From: Peptoniphilus_A sp001811425
GTDB taxonomy: Bacteria > Bacillota > Clostridia > Tissierellales > Peptoniphilaceae
Direction of reading: 5' to 3'
Length of the DNA: 64,000 nt
Assembly: GCF_001811425.1 (NCBI RefSeq)
Contig: NZ_KV804738.1
Location: 1-64,000 of the forward strand
Below, in pieces: positions 9,992 through 19,010 of the stretch. The notes under the pieces were generated by a model. That model was not told the DNA's origin and searched no databases. It saw only the letters and a program-made list of their open reading frames with translations. Every line of letters begins with the position of its first letter. The stretch's first letter is position 1. Position numbers and translations under genes: made by a program.

Positions 9992-12824
9992 GACCTATTC
10001 TTCAGTTGATTTAGGCAAAAGTGGTGTATACAAATATGCCGAGAGTGAGGATTTTGAAATCCTCCTCTTTGCCTACTCTATTGATGATGGAGAAGTTAAG
10101 GTCATAGATTTGGCAAGTGGAGAGGTTATTCCTGAAGAAATATTGTCAGCCCTTAGTGATGAAAACGTAGAAAAGTGGGCCTTTAATGCAAATTTTGAAA
10201 GGGTGTGTTTATCAAAATTTCTTGGAGAGAGATTAAAACCTCAAGGCTGGTATTGTACCATGATTTGGTCAGCTTATCTTGGTCTACCTCTATCTCTTGA
10301 AAAAGTAGGAGAGGTTTTGAAGCTAGATAAGCAAAAGATGAATGAAGGGAAAGCTCTTATAAGATATTTTTCTATTCCTTGTAAACCAACTAAGACTAAT
10401 GGTATGAGGACAAGAAATCTACCACATCACGACTTAGAAAAGTGGTCTACCTTTAAAGAATATAACAAAAGAGATGTGGAAACAGAAATGGAGATAAAGA
10501 AAAAACTATCAGCCTTTCCTATGCCTCAATCAGAATGGGAAAACTACTGGGTAGACCAAAACATCAATGATAGAGGAATTTTAATAGATGAAGTTTTAGT
10601 TGATTCAGCTATTAAATTTGATGAAATCTTACGAGAAGAAAATATGGATAGAGCCATAGAATTAACTGGTCTTGAGAATCCAAACTCTCCTTTACAGCTA
10701 AAAGAATGGCTTAATAAAAAAGGCTTAGAGATAGATTCCTTAGCTAAAAAATATGTAGAGTCTGCTCTTAAAAATGCTGAAGGTCATATTAAAGAAGTAC
10801 TGGAACTTAGACAAGAACTATCTAAGTCTTCAGTTAGAAAATATGATGCTATGAAAAATGTAAAAGGAAATGACAAACGTGTGAGAGGGCTCCTTCAATT
10901 TTATGGGGCAAATCGTACAGGAAGATATTGTTTAACTGGAGATCACGAAGTTTTAACTGATAAAGGCTGGGTTAGACTTGATAAATGGAATGGAGGGAAC
11001 ATTGCTTGTTGGAATACCATAGGAGAAAAAATATCTTTTCAAAAGTCTGAAATGGTTAAGTTTCCATTCAGTGGACAAATGGTTTTCTATGAAGATAAAA
11101 GAATATCTCAAATAAGCACAACTGAACACAAGATGTATTTTAAAAATCATTATAAGAGTGAGTGGAGAGTTGGAGAAATATCCGAGATGCTAAATTATGC
11201 ACATCCAGCTATTCCATTTACTGGATATAGACAAGTTCAGTCAAATTTAGATCATATTCAGCTTAGAGTTCTTATTATGATTCAAGCGGATGGACATTAT
11301 ACTGCAGAAGGAAATATAAAACTTTCTTTTTCAAAACTTAGAAAAGTTGAAAGATGTAAAAGTCTTTTGAGAAAAGCAGAAATTTGCTTTAATTTGAAAG
11401 AATATATGGATAAGTCAAAGAAAAGATATGTTTTTACTATCTACTCTAGACACCTACCTTTGTGGCTTAGAATGTTTGAAAACAAAACATTTGAAACATG
11501 GCTATTTGATGAAAGTGCAGACGTGTTCTTTGATGAACTTGTTCATTGGGACGGATATCAAAGTGCTAAAAACAGCATTCAGTATTCTACAGTAAATAGG
11601 AAAAATGCAGATATAATACAGGCCTTTGCTCATCTAAGTGGTAGAGCATGTCAAATGAGTATAAAGAAAAGATCGCAAGTTCATAACAATTGGCAAGATG
11701 CATATATATTAGACATTTGGTTAAGACCTAAAAACGCACATCAAATACAAAGAAAAGCAAAGAAAATAGACTATACGGGAATGGTCTACTGTGCTATGAC
11801 TCCAACAGGTTTCTTTTTAGTGAGGAGAAATGGAAGAGTATGGGTTACAGGAAATTCAGGACGTCTTATCCAGGTACAAAATTTGAGGAGAAATAACCTA
11901 CAAGATTTAGACCTTGCAAGAAGTCTTGTAAGAAATAAAGAATACGAAAGCTTAGAAATGCTTTATGACTCACCATCCGATGTGTTATCCCAACTGATAA
12001 GAACAGCCTTTATTCCAAAAGAGGGATGCCGATTTATAGTTTCCGATTTTTCAGCAATTGAAGCAAGAGTTCTAGCTTGGCTTGCGGGAGAAGACTGGGT
12101 GCTTAATGCCTTTAAAAATGGAGAAGATATCTACTGCTCTACAGCAAGTCAGATGTTTGGTGTGCCTGTTGTAAAACATGGAGTAAATGGAGACTTAAGA
12201 CAAAAAGGTAAGGTAGCAACGCTTGCTTGTGGTTATGGTGGCTCTGTGGGAGCGCTTAAGGCTATGGGTGCTATAGAAATGGGGCTATCTGAAGATGAAC
12301 TTCAATCAATAGTTGATTCCTGGCGAGAGGCTAATCCAAATATAGTGAGTCTTTGGTGGGACATAGATTCGTTCGTAAAAAGAGTTGTGAAGACAAGGGC
12401 TAAAGAAGAATATAATAACCTAATTATTAGCTATGAAAAAGGCATCCTATTTATAGAACTACCTTCAAAAAGAAGGCTTGCTTATCCAAAAGCAAAAATC
12501 GGGATGAATCGATTTGGTGGAGAATCAGTAGTCTATGAAGGAATCGTAGTTGGAAATAAGTGGGACAAGATAGAATCCTACGGCGGTAAATTTGTAGAAA
12601 ATATAGTTCAAGCAATAGCCAGAGATATTTTAGCTGAGGCTATGATGAGACTTGAGAAAAAAGGATTTAATATCGTCATGCATATCCATGACGAAGTTGT
12701 AATAGAAAGCGATTCATCTAGTATCGAGGAAGTAAATCAAATTATGTCTTTAGTTCCTAGTTGGGCACCTGGACTTATCTTAGATGCAGATGGATTTGAA
12801 AGTGAATTTTATAAGAAAGACTAA
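9966..12824 (+). CDS. Family A DNA polymerase interrupted by an intein
   Basis: A 952-residue product, about 643 residues after removal of a 309-residue intein. The N-terminus has a DEDD exonuclease motif (SIDLETYSS). The polymerase part has motif A (DFSAIEARVLAWLAGE), the O-helix motif (RQKGKVATLACGYG) and motif C (HIHDEVVIE), so both activities look intact. The intein splits the conserved TGRY/SGRLIQVQN segment ahead of motif A. I start the gene at ATG 9966; a GTG nine bases earlier is also in frame. It is the phage replicative polymerase. Confidence 0.93.
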   Translation: MKKLSIDLETYSSVDLGKSGVYKYAESEDFEILLFAYSIDDGEVKVIDLASGEVIPEEILSALSDENVEKWAFNANFERVCLSKFLGERLKPQGWYCTMIWSAYLGLPLSLEKVGEVLKLDKQKMNEGKALIRYFSIPCKPTKTNGMRTRNLPHHDLEKWSTFKEYNKRDVETEMEIKKKLSAFPMPQSEWENYWVDQNINDRGILIDEVLVDSAIKFDEILREENMDRAIELTGLENPNSPLQLKEWLNKKGLEIDSLAKKYVESALKNAEGHIKEVLELRQELSKSSVRKYDAMKNVKGNDKRVRGLLQFYGANRTGRYCLTGDHEVLTDKGWVRLDKWNGGNIACWNTIGEKISFQKSEMVKFPFSGQMVFYEDKRISQISTTEHKMYFKNHYKSEWRVGEISEMLNYAHPAIPFTGYRQVQSNLDHIQLRVLIMIQADGHYTAEGNIKLSFSKLRKVERCKSLLRKAEICFNLKEYMDKSKKRYVFTIYSRHLPLWLRMFENKTFETWLFDESADVFFDELVHWDGYQSAKNSIQYSTVNRKNADIIQAFAHLSGRACQMSIKKRSQVHNNWQDAYILDIWLRPKNAHQIQRKAKKIDYTGMVYCAMTPTGFFLVRRNGRVWVTGNSGRLIQVQNLRRNNLQDLDLARSLVRNKEYESLEMLYDSPSDVLSQLIRTAFIPKEGCRFIVSDFSAIEARVLAWLAGEDWVLNAFKNGEDIYCSTASQMFGVPVVKHGVNGDLRQKGKVATLACGYGGSVGALKAMGAIEMGLSEDELQSIVDSWREANPNIVSLWWDIDSFVKRVVKTRAKEEYNNLIISYEKGILFIELPSKRRLAYPKAKIGMNRFGGESVVYEGIVVGNKWDKIESYGGKFVENIVQAIARDILAEAMMRLEKKGFNIVMHIHDEVVIESDSSSIEEVNQIMSLVPSWAPGLILDADGFESEFYKKD
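10929..11855 (+). mobile_element. Intein with LAGLIDADG-type endonuclease
   Basis: The 309-residue insert starts with Cys (CLTGDHEVLTDKGW, block A), has a block B TTEH motif and ends VWVTGN before Ser+1 of the host protein. Two degenerate dodecapeptide blocks (RVLIMIQADGHYT and FDELVHWDGYQS) indicate a DOD homing endonuclease. The penultimate residue is Gly rather than the usual His, an atypical splice junction that is nevertheless known in some inteins. It occupies an active-site motif, as homing inteins usually do. Confidence 0.9.
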
Positions 12825-12836
12825 GGAGGTTTATTC

Positions 12837-13037
12837 ATGTTTTATGTTAAAGAAAAAATAAATGATTCTATGGAAATAAGCATTGAAATAAATGATGAGA
12901 ATGTCTTTTGCACCTGTCCAAAGTGCGGAAAAGAAGTTCGAGTAGATTTAGTTGAAGTATTGGAAGAAGGAGATTTAGTTTCTACTCAAGTTTGCTGTAA
13001 TACTTGTAGTGAAACAATGAGGGATATTTATGAATAA
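12837..13037 (+). CDS. Small zinc-finger phage protein
   Basis: A 66-residue protein with CTCPKCGKE (about 23-31) and CCNTC (about 54-58), consistent with a zinc ribbon. AAGGAGG precedes the ATG. It overlaps the next gene by eight bases. Role unknown. Confidence 0.65.
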   Translation: MFYVKEKINDSMEISIEINDENVFCTCPKCGKEVRVDLVEVLEEGDLVSTQVCCNTCSETMRDIYE

Positions 13038-13416
13038 AGAACTATACAACAGGAGTGGGTGCAAGGATCCCACTCCTTATCAAGCAATTAAAAATGCAGA
13101 GAAGAGGTACTATCCCTTGGTATATATCTGCAGTCCATTTTCTGGAGATGTAGAAAATAATGTAATCAAGGCAAAAACTTATTCTCGCTATGCTTTAGAT
13201 AAAGGAAATATTCCCATAGCACCACATCTTTTATTTCCTCAGTTTATGAGTGATGAAAGTGAGAGAAGACTTGCCATGCATTTTAATTATGTCCTTCTTG
13301 GAAAATGTGAAGAAGTATGGGTCTTTGGTGACAAGATAAGTCCTGGAATGGATGAAGAAATAAGAGTTGCTGAGAAGAGAAAAATGAAGATTCGCTATAT
13401 AAAGGAGGTATCCTAA
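13030..13416 (+). CDS. DUF4406-type nucleoside deoxyribosyltransferase-like protein
   Basis: A 128-residue protein with YICSPFSGD (about 34-42), then IPIAPHLLFPQF and SPGMDEEIRVAEKRKMKI near the end. This is the pattern of DUF4406 and related nucleoside 2-deoxyribosyltransferase-like folds. In phages such proteins may alter nucleotide pools. The substrate cannot be read from sequence. Confidence 0.75.
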   Translation: MNKELYNRSGCKDPTPYQAIKNAEKRYYPLVYICSPFSGDVENNVIKAKTYSRYALDKGNIPIAPHLLFPQFMSDESERRLAMHFNYVLLGKCEEVWVFGDKISPGMDEEIRVAEKRKMKIRYIKEVS

Positions 13417-15618
13417 TTGAAAATATACACCTCAAATTTAATAGGAGTTGAGTCAAATTGTGTTTATCCAAATGAGGTCAATACAGTAGATGTTAGGTCA
13501 TTTGAGAAAGCTGCGAGTTTTGATCATGTAATGGCTAAGTATAAAAATTCATACAGATCCAACGATAATTTTATAGAGTCAGAATGTGTTCCCATGGATA
13601 TAGACAACGACCATTCAGAAAATCCAGATGATTGGATTTCAGCTAATGACCTAAAGAGAATATTTGACGGAGTTAAATTTGCCATAGTTTACAGCAGAAA
13701 CCATAGAAAAGAAAAAAATGGAAAAGCTGCAAGATCAAGAATGCACATATATTTTCCAATTCCTAAGATCACAAATTTAGCTGAATATGTAGAAATAAAA
13801 GAAAGCTTGGCAGAGACTTATACTTTTTTTGATGGTAATGCACTAGATGGAGCGAGGTTTTTCTTTGGAGTTAAGAATCCTGCCGTTGAAATAGTTAGGG
13901 GAAGGAAATATATAACTGATATTCTAAAAGATGACTTTGAAGACTTCGATAACTCTCAAGACTTAATTCAGCAAGGCTCTAGAAATTCAACTATGAACCA
14001 TTTTGCTGGTAGGATTCTAATTCGATATGGAAATACAGATGAGGCAAGAGAATTATTCGATAAAAAAGCTAGTCTTTGCTCACCACCACTTCCAGATGAT
14101 GAACTAGAACAAATATGGAGGTCTGCTTGTAAATTCTATAAAAAGGTGGCGGCGAGTGAAGATTATGTGCCACCTGAAGAATACAATGAAAGATATGAGG
14201 AATATAAGCCTGAGAAACTTACAGATATAGCAATGGCTGAAATCTTTACTAAGCATAACAAAGATAAAGCTATCTACACGATATCTCAAGGCTGGCTTTA
14301 TTGGACGGGCAAGAAGTGGGAAGATTCTGAACTAAAAGTAATGAGTCTTTATATGGAGACTGCTAAAAAAGTTTTAGAAAATGCAAGTATAGAATTTAAA
14401 GTGGTCTATCAAGAATTAGCAGATGCTGAAATGATGGGAAATAAGGAAGAAAAAGCACAAGCAAAGTTAAAGGTAAATAGTGCAAAAGCCTATCTCAATT
14501 TTGCTAAAAAAATGAATGACCATGGAAAAGTATCTGGAATATTAAAACTAGCTAAGTCTTTGTTAGAAGTTAAAAATGAAAAACTTGATGCAGATGCTTT
14601 TATTTTAAATACACCTGTTGGAGTTATTGATTTAAAAACAAGTGAAATAAAAGAGCATGACCCGTCTTACTATTGCACGAAGATTACTGCCCTAGCTCCA
14701 AGTAAGGATAATATGGATATGTGGATAGATACTTTAAGGGATGTAACTGGTGGAGATGATGAGTTTATTAATTTCTTAAAGTTCCATGCAGGGTCGACAT
14801 TAATAGGTCATGTTTATGAAGAAGCACTCCTTATAGCTTACGGAGATGGAGGAAATGGGAAGTCTACAGTTTTTAATTCAGAGGCTCACGTTCTTGGAGA
14901 CTATGCAGGTAAAATCCCAGCTGAGTCTTTAACAACAAGAGCAAAGAATGTGAAGGTTGATCTTGCTGAGTTATGTGGTAAGAGATTTATTCTAGCTTCT
15001 GAAACAGAGGAGGGTCAAAGGTTATCAAGTTCTATGCTAAAGCAGATAGCAAGTGTTGATGATATTTCAGCAGAAAGAAAATACTATGCACCCTTTTCAT
15101 TTACACCAACACATTCTACTATTCTCTATACAAATCATTTACCAAAGGTAGGATCTAATGATCGAGGAACCTGGAGAAGAATTGTGGTGGCTCCATTTTC
15201 TGTCGCCATTAAAAATCCTAAGACAGACTATATAGATAAGCTCCTAGAAAAAGCAGGTGGGGCAATTCTACAGTGGATGATTGAAGGAGCAAAAGAATAT
15301 ATAGATGCAGGCTTTAAATATCCAAAGTGTAATGTAGTAGATGATGCTAAAAGATCATATAAAGAAGAAAATGACTGGATAAACCATTTTATTTCAGATA
15401 AATGCATAAAAGGAACAAATTATAAAGAAATGAGTGCAAGGTTATATCAAGTTTATCGTGAGTGGGCTGGTTCAAATGGAGAATACATTAGGAACAATAG
15501 AGATTTTTCACGAGCCCTTATAGCAGAAGGTTATGAAAAGAAAAGGACAAATAGGGGAATTGAATGGGCCGGTATAGCCATCAATGATTTAATGGAGTCG
15601 GAAGACGACTTTTTATAA
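13417..15618 (+). CDS. Primase/SF3 helicase (D5/P4 type)
   Basis: A 733-residue replication protein started by TTG after GGAGGTATCC. The N-terminal region has PMDIDNDHS (about 50-58) and SRNH/MHIYF elements of an archaeo-eukaryotic-type primase. The C-terminal half has the D5 region and an SF3 ATPase: Walker A GDGGNGKST (about 478-486), then ILYTNHLPKV and GTWRRIVVAPF. It should unwind and prime phage DNA with the adjacent polymerase. Confidence 0.9.
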   Translation: MKIYTSNLIGVESNCVYPNEVNTVDVRSFEKAASFDHVMAKYKNSYRSNDNFIESECVPMDIDNDHSENPDDWISANDLKRIFDGVKFAIVYSRNHRKEKNGKAARSRMHIYFPIPKITNLAEYVEIKESLAETYTFFDGNALDGARFFFGVKNPAVEIVRGRKYITDILKDDFEDFDNSQDLIQQGSRNSTMNHFAGRILIRYGNTDEARELFDKKASLCSPPLPDDELEQIWRSACKFYKKVAASEDYVPPEEYNERYEEYKPEKLTDIAMAEIFTKHNKDKAIYTISQGWLYWTGKKWEDSELKVMSLYMETAKKVLENASIEFKVVYQELADAEMMGNKEEKAQAKLKVNSAKAYLNFAKKMNDHGKVSGILKLAKSLLEVKNEKLDADAFILNTPVGVIDLKTSEIKEHDPSYYCTKITALAPSKDNMDMWIDTLRDVTGGDDEFINFLKFHAGSTLIGHVYEEALLIAYGDGGNGKSTVFNSEAHVLGDYAGKIPAESLTTRAKNVKVDLAELCGKRFILASETEEGQRLSSSMLKQIASVDDISAERKYYAPFSFTPTHSTILYTNHLPKVGSNDRGTWRRIVVAPFSVAIKNPKTDYIDKLLEKAGGAILQWMIEGAKEYIDAGFKYPKCNVVDDAKRSYKEENDWINHFISDKCIKGTNYKEMSARLYQVYREWAGSNGEYIRNNRDFSRALIAEGYEKKRTNRGIEWAGIAINDLMESEDDFL

Positions 15619-15733
15619 ATGCATCTTAGTGTAGCATTTATAGGCTAAATAAAGATGATTGTATAGAAAAAAGTTTTTCTTAATTAATGAAAAGTGCATA
15701 CACTAAACTACAAAAAGACATGACTATTTACAC

Positions 15734-15761
15734 TTGACTTAACACTGGAATGGCTTAATAT
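15734..15761 (+). promoter_or_regulatory. Internal early promoter
   Basis: TTGACT (15734-15739), 16 bases and TAATAT (15756-15761) lie in the 264-bp gap after the primase gene. The gap is otherwise AT-rich, with no open frame that I can support. The promoter would drive the block starting at 15883. Confidence 0.55.
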
Positions 15762-15882
15762 ACGCATTTTGTATGGTGTGAATAGTTATAGCCTACTTTC
15801 TTTTATATATTATTTTTATTCTCTCGTGTAAAAGGTTTATATAAAGCTACACTATACAACACTTTAGAAAAATGGAGGATTT

Positions 15883-16140
15883 ATGAATTTCTATAACTAC
15901 ATGATGAAAAATCACTTAAATGAAAAGTCTCCAAGAGGAGATTTAGCAAGAGATATGAAGGAAGATAGAGACTTTCCTAAAAATAAAACAGGGAAATTTA
16001 AAGGCTGGAAAAGACTGATTAAAAATTATTTAAAAAGCCAGGGTGCTTGTTATGACTGTATGATGACTTTTGAAGAAGCGTGGAAGGAGTATGAAAATTG
16101 CGAGAGAAAGAGATTGAATCTTCCCTTGTTAAAAGAGTAA
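15883..16140 (+). CDS. YozE SAM-like domain protein
   Basis: An 85-residue protein with NFYNYMMKNH (start), GDLARDMKEDRDFPKN (about 19-34) and a C-terminal helix with two cysteines. This matches the YozE SAM-like fold of Bacillus and phage proteins. Function unknown. Its end overlaps the nuclease gene. Confidence 0.7.
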   Translation: MNFYNYMMKNHLNEKSPRGDLARDMKEDRDFPKNKTGKFKGWKRLIKNYLKSQGACYDCMMTFEEAWKEYENCERKRLNLPLLKE

Positions 16141-16379
16141 AAGAGAACAAGGGCCTATGTCTTAAGTTTACATCCCCTTCAATGACGGGAATACCAGACA
16201 GGATAATACTTCTACCTAAAGGAAAGATAGGATTTGTGGAAACAAAAAGACCTGGAGGAGAACCAAGACCAATTCAGAAAAAAAGAATAAGGCAATTTAA
16301 AAACTTAGGTTTTAAGGTTTATGTTCTTGATTCAAAAGAAAACATTGATGAAATAATAAAGAGGATTGGAGGTGACTAA
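16098..16379 (+). CDS. VRR-NUC domain nuclease
   Basis: A 93-residue protein that is all domain: GIPDRIILLPKGKIGFVETK carries the PD...E-x-K active site (about 30-50), followed by QKKRIRQFKNLGFKVYVLDS. Stand-alone VRR-NUC proteins are common in phage replication modules and are usually Holliday-junction resolvase-like. TTG start with AAGGAG nine bases upstream; it ends one base before the helicase start. Confidence 0.88.
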   Translation: MREKEIESSLVKRVKENKGLCLKFTSPSMTGIPDRIILLPKGKIGFVETKRPGGEPRPIQKKRIRQFKNLGFKVYVLDSKENIDEIIKRIGGD

Positions 16380-17726
16380 TTGGAATACACTCCACATAAA
16401 TATCAAAATTATGCTACTGAATTTATAAAAGAAAATAAAGAATCAGCACTTCTACTTGACATGGGTCTCGGCAAGACGGTTATAAGCTTAACGGCTATAA
16501 AAGATTTACTCTTTGATTCTTTTGAAATTTCTAAAGTTCTAATCATAGCACCATTAAGAGTTGCTAGAGATACATGGAAGGAGGAAATAGAAAAATGGTC
16601 TCACCTTGATATCTTAAAATGTTCAGTAGCCATAGGAAGTGAAAAAGAAAGAATAAAAGCATTAAATAAACAAGCAGACATTTATCTGATCAATAGGGAA
16701 AATGTAGATTGGCTAATAAATAAGAGCGAACTGTCCTTTAACTACGATATGATTGTAATTGACGAACTATCATCCTTTAAATCTCATAGGTCAAAGAGGT
16801 TTAAAGCTTTGATGAAAGTTAGACCAAAGGTGAAAAGAATAGTTGGTCTTACTGGAACTCCATCATCTAATGGCCTAATGGATTTATGGGCTGAGTTTAG
16901 ATTACTTGATATGGGTCAAAGACTTGGAAGATTTATTGGTCAGTACAGGGAAATCTACTTCAAACCAGATAAGAGAAATGGACCAATCATCTATTCCTAC
17001 AAACCACTGCCTTTTGCTGAAGATGCAATCTATGAAAAAATATCAGATATCACAGTTTCTATGAAAGCTGAAGATTACCTAAAAATGCCAGAGAAGATAA
17101 ACAATGAAGTCTTTGTAAATCTATCAGATAAAGAAAGAGAAATCTATGAGGCCTTAAAAAGAGACCTGGTTGTTAGCATTAAGGATAAAGATATAGATGC
17201 AGTTAATGCTGCAGCCCTTTCTAATAAGTTACTTCAAATGGCATCGGGTTCTGTATATGATGAAGATAAAAATATGATTCATATCCATGATAGAAAGCTT
17301 GATGCCTTGGAAGATTTAATAGAAGGTGCAAATGGTAAACCTGTTCTGATAGCCTATTGGTATAAATCAGATTTAAAAAGAATAAAAGATAAGTTTGATG
17401 TAAGAGAACTTAAGACAAGTGGGGACTTTAAAGAATGGAATCAAGGTAAGGTTCCAGTTGCCATTATCCATCCTGCATCTGCTGGTCATGGACTTAACCT
17501 ACAAGCTGGAGGTTCAACACTTATTTGGTTTTCCCTTACATGGTCCTTAGAACTTTATGAACAAACCAATGCCAGACTTTATAGGCAAGGACAGAAAGAA
17601 ACAGTTGTAATCCATCACATATTAGCAAAAGGAACTATTGATGAAGATGTTATGAAGGCATTAGAAAATAAGAATAAAACACAAGCTGCACTTATAGATG
17701 CAGTGAAAGCAAATCTAGAGAGTTGA
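16380..17726 (+). CDS. SNF2-type DEAD-box helicase
   Basis: A 448-residue SF2 helicase. Walker A LLLDMGLGKTV (about 22-32), DELSS in place of DEAH (about 126-130), TGTPSSN (about 160-166) and motif VI YEQTNARLYRQGQ (about 395-407) are all present. It begins with TTG after GGAGG. Paired with the VRR nuclease, it is a standard phage replication/recombination helicase. Confidence 0.9.
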   Translation: MEYTPHKYQNYATEFIKENKESALLLDMGLGKTVISLTAIKDLLFDSFEISKVLIIAPLRVARDTWKEEIEKWSHLDILKCSVAIGSEKERIKALNKQADIYLINRENVDWLINKSELSFNYDMIVIDELSSFKSHRSKRFKALMKVRPKVKRIVGLTGTPSSNGLMDLWAEFRLLDMGQRLGRFIGQYREIYFKPDKRNGPIIYSYKPLPFAEDAIYEKISDITVSMKAEDYLKMPEKINNEVFVNLSDKEREIYEALKRDLVVSIKDKDIDAVNAAALSNKLLQMASGSVYDEDKNMIHIHDRKLDALEDLIEGANGKPVLIAYWYKSDLKRIKDKFDVRELKTSGDFKEWNQGKVPVAIIHPASAGHGLNLQAGGSTLIWFSLTWSLELYEQTNARLYRQGQKETVVIHHILAKGTIDEDVMKALENKNKTQAALIDAVKANLES

Positions 17727-17735
17727 TGTCATAGA

Positions 17736-17816
17736 ATGTCACTAAGAACATTTGATAAGCTTAATATACGAGCAGGAGTTCTATGGAGAACTTACCTCAA
17801 AAAATTATGGAGGTAA
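17736..17816 (+). CDS. Possible 26-residue peptide
   Basis: A tiny frame (MSLRTFDKLNIRAGVLWRTY, then six more residues) lies in the gap after the helicase. It is basic and aromatic, and its 3' end contains the ribosome-binding site of the next gene. It has no strong ribosome-binding site of its own. Real translation is uncertain. Confidence 0.25.
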   Translation: MSLRTFDKLNIRAGVLWRTYLKKLWR

Positions 17817-17819
17817 GAA

Positions 17820-18221
17820 ATGAACGCAAAAGAATATTTAAAACAAGCTTTTTATTTAGACAAGAGAATAAACTCAAAGCTGGAGCAAGTTGAATCACTC
17901 AACGCTCTAGCAACAAAAGCTACATCGACCTTATCAGATATGCCTAAGAGTCCTAATAGAGGATCATCAAAACTTGAAGATACTATTGTTAAGATTATAG
18001 ACCTTCAAGAAGAAATCAATAGGGATATAGATAAGTTGGTAGACTTGAAAAAAGAAATCGTAAGAACAATAAAAAAGATTGAAGATAAAGAACTTCAAGT
18101 AGTTTTAGAAAAAAGATATCTTTGCTTTGAATCTTGGGAGAAGATAGCGGTTGAGATGAATTACTCAATTCAGCATATCTTTAGACTTCATAGTAAGGCT
18201 TTGAAAAATATAGAGATATAA
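17820..18221 (+). CDS. DUF1492 late-gene regulator (ArpU/RinA-like)
   Basis: A 133-residue protein. The N-terminus MNAKEYLKQAFYLDKRINSK and the C-terminal helix-turn-helix (about 100-130; YLCFESWEKIAVEMNYSIQH) match DUF1492. Such proteins precede the packaging module and activate late transcription in Gram-positive phages. The position at the end of the early block supports that role. Confidence 0.82.
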   Translation: MNAKEYLKQAFYLDKRINSKLEQVESLNALATKATSTLSDMPKSPNRGSSKLEDTIVKIIDLQEEINRDIDKLVDLKKEIVRTIKKIEDKELQVVLEKRYLCFESWEKIAVEMNYSIQHIFRLHSKALKNIEI

Positions 18222-18227
18222 AAAAAT

Positions 18228-18260
18228 CGGGTGACGCATAAATGCATCACCCGTAAAACT
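18228..18260 (+). terminator. Terminator after the late regulator
   Basis: CGGGTGA pairs with TCACCCG around a GC-containing loop. The T tract is weak on the plus strand, while an A tract lies on the left. It may serve both the regulator and the converging toxin gene. Confidence 0.6.
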
Positions 18261-18297
18261 TTCATTTTCAATTCGTGTTTTTATTATAGTACCAATT

Positions 18298-18564
18298 TTA
18301 AAACTTGTCCAGAATATCATGGTGTCCAATATCTAAAAGGAATATCAGCTCATTATTTTCATAGAACCAAATAATGCGAATATCCATGTTAACGGAAGAC
18401 TCCCATATGCCATCTGTACCTTGTATTTTCTTAGTTCTTAAAGATGGATGGGTAGGATTTTCTACGAAAAATTTAAGTTTCTTTTTCGTTTGATTCTTTT
18501 CGGTATCAGATAGTTTTTTGTAATGTTTTTTAAAGGCTTTCGAATAAGTAAGTTTATAGGACAT
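18298..18564 (-). CDS. YafQ/RelE-type toxin
   Basis: An 88-residue protein with the compact RelE/YafQ fold pattern: YKLTYSKAFKKHYKKL, then HPSLRTKKI and DIRIIWFYENNELIFLLDIG with a C-terminal HHDIL. It should act as an mRNA interferase on the ribosome. The stop-start overlap with the upstream antitoxin and the orientation against the prophage make it an independent stability cassette. Confidence 0.85.
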   Translation of the reverse strand: MSYKLTYSKAFKKHYKKLSDTEKNQTKKKLKFFVENPTHPSLRTKKIQGTDGIWESSVNMDIRIIWFYENNELIFLLDIGHHDILDKF

Positions 18565-18821
18565 TACTTATCTAACTCCTCAAATAGAGAGTCGATAGAA
18601 TCAAAAACAGGTTGAGTCCCATTTTTTATAGATTCTTTAATTTCTTTTACTTCAGCTTTTAAATTTTTTATGACATGCTCTGGATAGATTGCAACTGGAA
18701 CAAGTACAATTTTTCCATTATCTTCTATGACTTCAAATTGGTCGCCTTGATTTAATTCCATAGAGTTTACTATGTCTTTTGGGATAGTAACTTGTGATTT
18801 AGCTTTTAATTCAACCAACAT
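18564..18821 (-). CDS. AbrB/MazE-type antitoxin
   Basis: An 85-residue protein with an N-terminal swapped-hairpin AbrB domain (LVELKAKSQVTIPKDIV) and an acidic C-terminal part that should bind the toxin. It is first in the operon and overlaps the toxin gene by one base. A perfect dyad between its start codon and its promoter is a likely autoregulatory operator. Confidence 0.85.
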   Translation of the reverse strand: MLVELKAKSQVTIPKDIVNSMELNQGDQFEVIEDNGKIVLVPVAIYPEHVIKNLKAEVKEIKESIKNGTQPVFDSIDSLFEELDK

Positions 18822-18833
18822 AACAAAACCTCC

Positions 18834-18891
18834 TTAGTTAGAAATTCATACTTTCTAACTAAATTATATTTTCTTCTGAGAAAAAAGTCAA
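18834..18891 (-). promoter_or_regulatory. Toxin-antitoxin promoter and operator
   Basis: On the minus strand TTGACT (18886-18891), 17 bases and TATAAT (18863-18868) form a consensus promoter. Just downstream is a perfect 11-base inverted repeat, TTAGTTAGAAA at 18834-18844 and TTTCTAACTAA at 18852-18862, placed to block transcription when the antitoxin binds. Confidence 0.75.
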
Positions 18892-18964
18892 GTGGAGAGT
18901 AAAGTTGATAGAATGAGAGTAAGTAGTTATAGTATAGTTAAAATAGCAAAAGAATAATTAAAAG

Positions 18965-18995
18965 AGCCTTGGAGATTTAATCTTCGAGGCTTTCT
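18965..18995 (+). terminator. Weak hairpin before HNH
   Basis: AGCCT/AGGCT with an AGAT/ATCT upper stem, followed by TTTCTTT. It may attenuate transcription entering the packaging block. Confidence 0.45.
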
Positions 18996-19010
18996 TTATG
19001 GAGTGATAAA

